From an uncultured Lachnospiraceae bacterium (GTDB lineage: Bacteria > Bacillota > Clostridia > Lachnospirales > Lachnospiraceae), in assembly GCA_902783295.1 (NCBI GenBank), contig CACZQT010000041.1, forward strand, positions 1 through 6,568: 6,568 nucleotides of DNA, given 5' to 3'. Under the pieces are notes generated by a model. It ran no database searches. It was not told the DNA's origin and was given only the letters and a program-made list of their open reading frames with translations. The position numbers were made by a program, and so were the translations under genes. Below, piece by piece: positions 6,054 through 6,568 of the stretch (positions are counted from its first letter, which is position 1; every line of letters begins with the position of its first letter).

Positions 6054-6568
6054 ATGGAAAACGATTATATGGCAAAAGCAGCGGTGCTGATCGAAGCGCT
6101 GCCTTACATACAGAAATTCAACCGGAAGATTGTCGTGGTGAAATACGGCGGTTCCGCCATGGTGGATGATAACCTGAAAGCCAATGTGATCAAGGATGTT
6201 GTCCTCTTAAAGCTGGTTGGCTTTAAACCCATCATTGTTCACGGAGGCGGAAAGGATATCAGCCGATGGGTTACGAAGAGCGGTATGGAACCCCGCTTCG
6301 TAAACGGCCTCAGGGTGACAGATGAAGCCACAATGGAAATCGCAGAAATGGTGCTGAACCGGGTGAACAAGAGCCTGGTGCAGATGGTGGAATCTCTGGG
6401 CGTTCATGCGGCCGGTATCAGCGGCAAGGACGGGGGCCTGCTGAAGGTGGTCAAACGGTATTCCGGCGGGCAGGATATCGGATTCGTGGGAGAGATTCAG
6501 GAAGTCAACCCCAAAATCCTGATGGACCTGCTGGAAAAGGATTTCCTGCCGATTGTCTGCCCCATCGG
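6054..6568 (+). CDS. argB: Acetylglutamate kinase, N-terminal part (3' end outside window)
   Basis: ArgB phosphorylates N-acetylglutamate with ATP, the second step of arginine synthesis, in the cytoplasm. The first 171 codons are present and the frame is still open at the window end. The amino acid kinase fold is clear: VVVKYGGSAM with Lys30, then the glycine-rich HGGGKDIS at residues 63-70, the FVNGLRVTDEATMEIAEMVL substrate-site block, and GISGKDGGLL. The N-terminus carries an extra helix (AAVLIEALPYIQKF, about residues 9-22) ahead of the first strand. In this family such a helix goes with hexameric, arginine-inhibited enzymes, unlike the short E. coli form, so feedback inhibition by arginine is likely here, as expected where ArgJ recycles the acetyl group. 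It is the third gene of the operon; argD and argF often follow but are not visible. Confidence 0.95.
   Translation, partial: MENDYMAKAAVLIEALPYIQKFNRKIVVVKYGGSAMVDDNLKANVIKDVVLLKLVGFKPIIVHGGGKDISRWVTKSGMEPRFVNGLRVTDEATMEIAEMVLNRVNKSLVQMVESLGVHAAGISGKDGGLLKVVKRYSGGQDIGFVGEIQEVNPKILMDLLEKDFLPIVCPI

Overview
The window is ordinary core-metabolism DNA. It most likely comes from a moderately GC-rich Firmicute of class Clostridia, and the protein wording looks Lachnospiraceae-like. That placement rests on the arginine gene set (argC-argJ-argB in one direction, a lone argG divergent), strong AGGAGG-type ribosome binding sites and the style of the proteins; it is an inference, not a database result.

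Layout. (1) Positions 2-1850, + strand: the 3' end of trkA followed 16 bases later by a complete trkH, a K+ uptake unit made of a cytoplasmic gating/regulatory subunit and a membrane channel-like subunit. (2) Positions 1851-1984: a non-coding tail with a weak GC-rich hairpin and then a perfect 22-bp inverted repeat, placed so that it can end both trkH and the convergent argG. (3) Positions 2054-3286, - strand: argG, argininosuccinate synthase. (4) Positions 3287-3582: a 296-base divergent control region between argG and argC. It holds two back-to-back sigma-A-like promoters with nearly the same -35 block, four candidate ARG boxes (ArgR operators), a 9-bp hairpin and a possible 16-codon leader ORF. 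(5) Positions 3583-6568, + strand: argC, argJ and the 5' part of argB, which runs off the window. A 129-base spacer with three imperfect repeats separates argJ from argB.

How the genes work together. ArgJ recycles the acetyl group from acetylornithine to glutamate, ArgB phosphorylates N-acetylglutamate, and ArgC reduces the acyl phosphate to the semialdehyde. ArgG acts near the end, joining citrulline and aspartate. No argD, argF or argH is visible, so the operon probably continues past argB and argH lies elsewhere. The operator-like sites suggest that both arms are repressed together by an ArgR/AhrC-type regulator with arginine.

Nothing here supports a new defence, mobile or otherwise undescribed system. 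The points most worth checking are the architecture of the divergent control region, the long argG leader and the repeat-bearing argJ-argB spacer.
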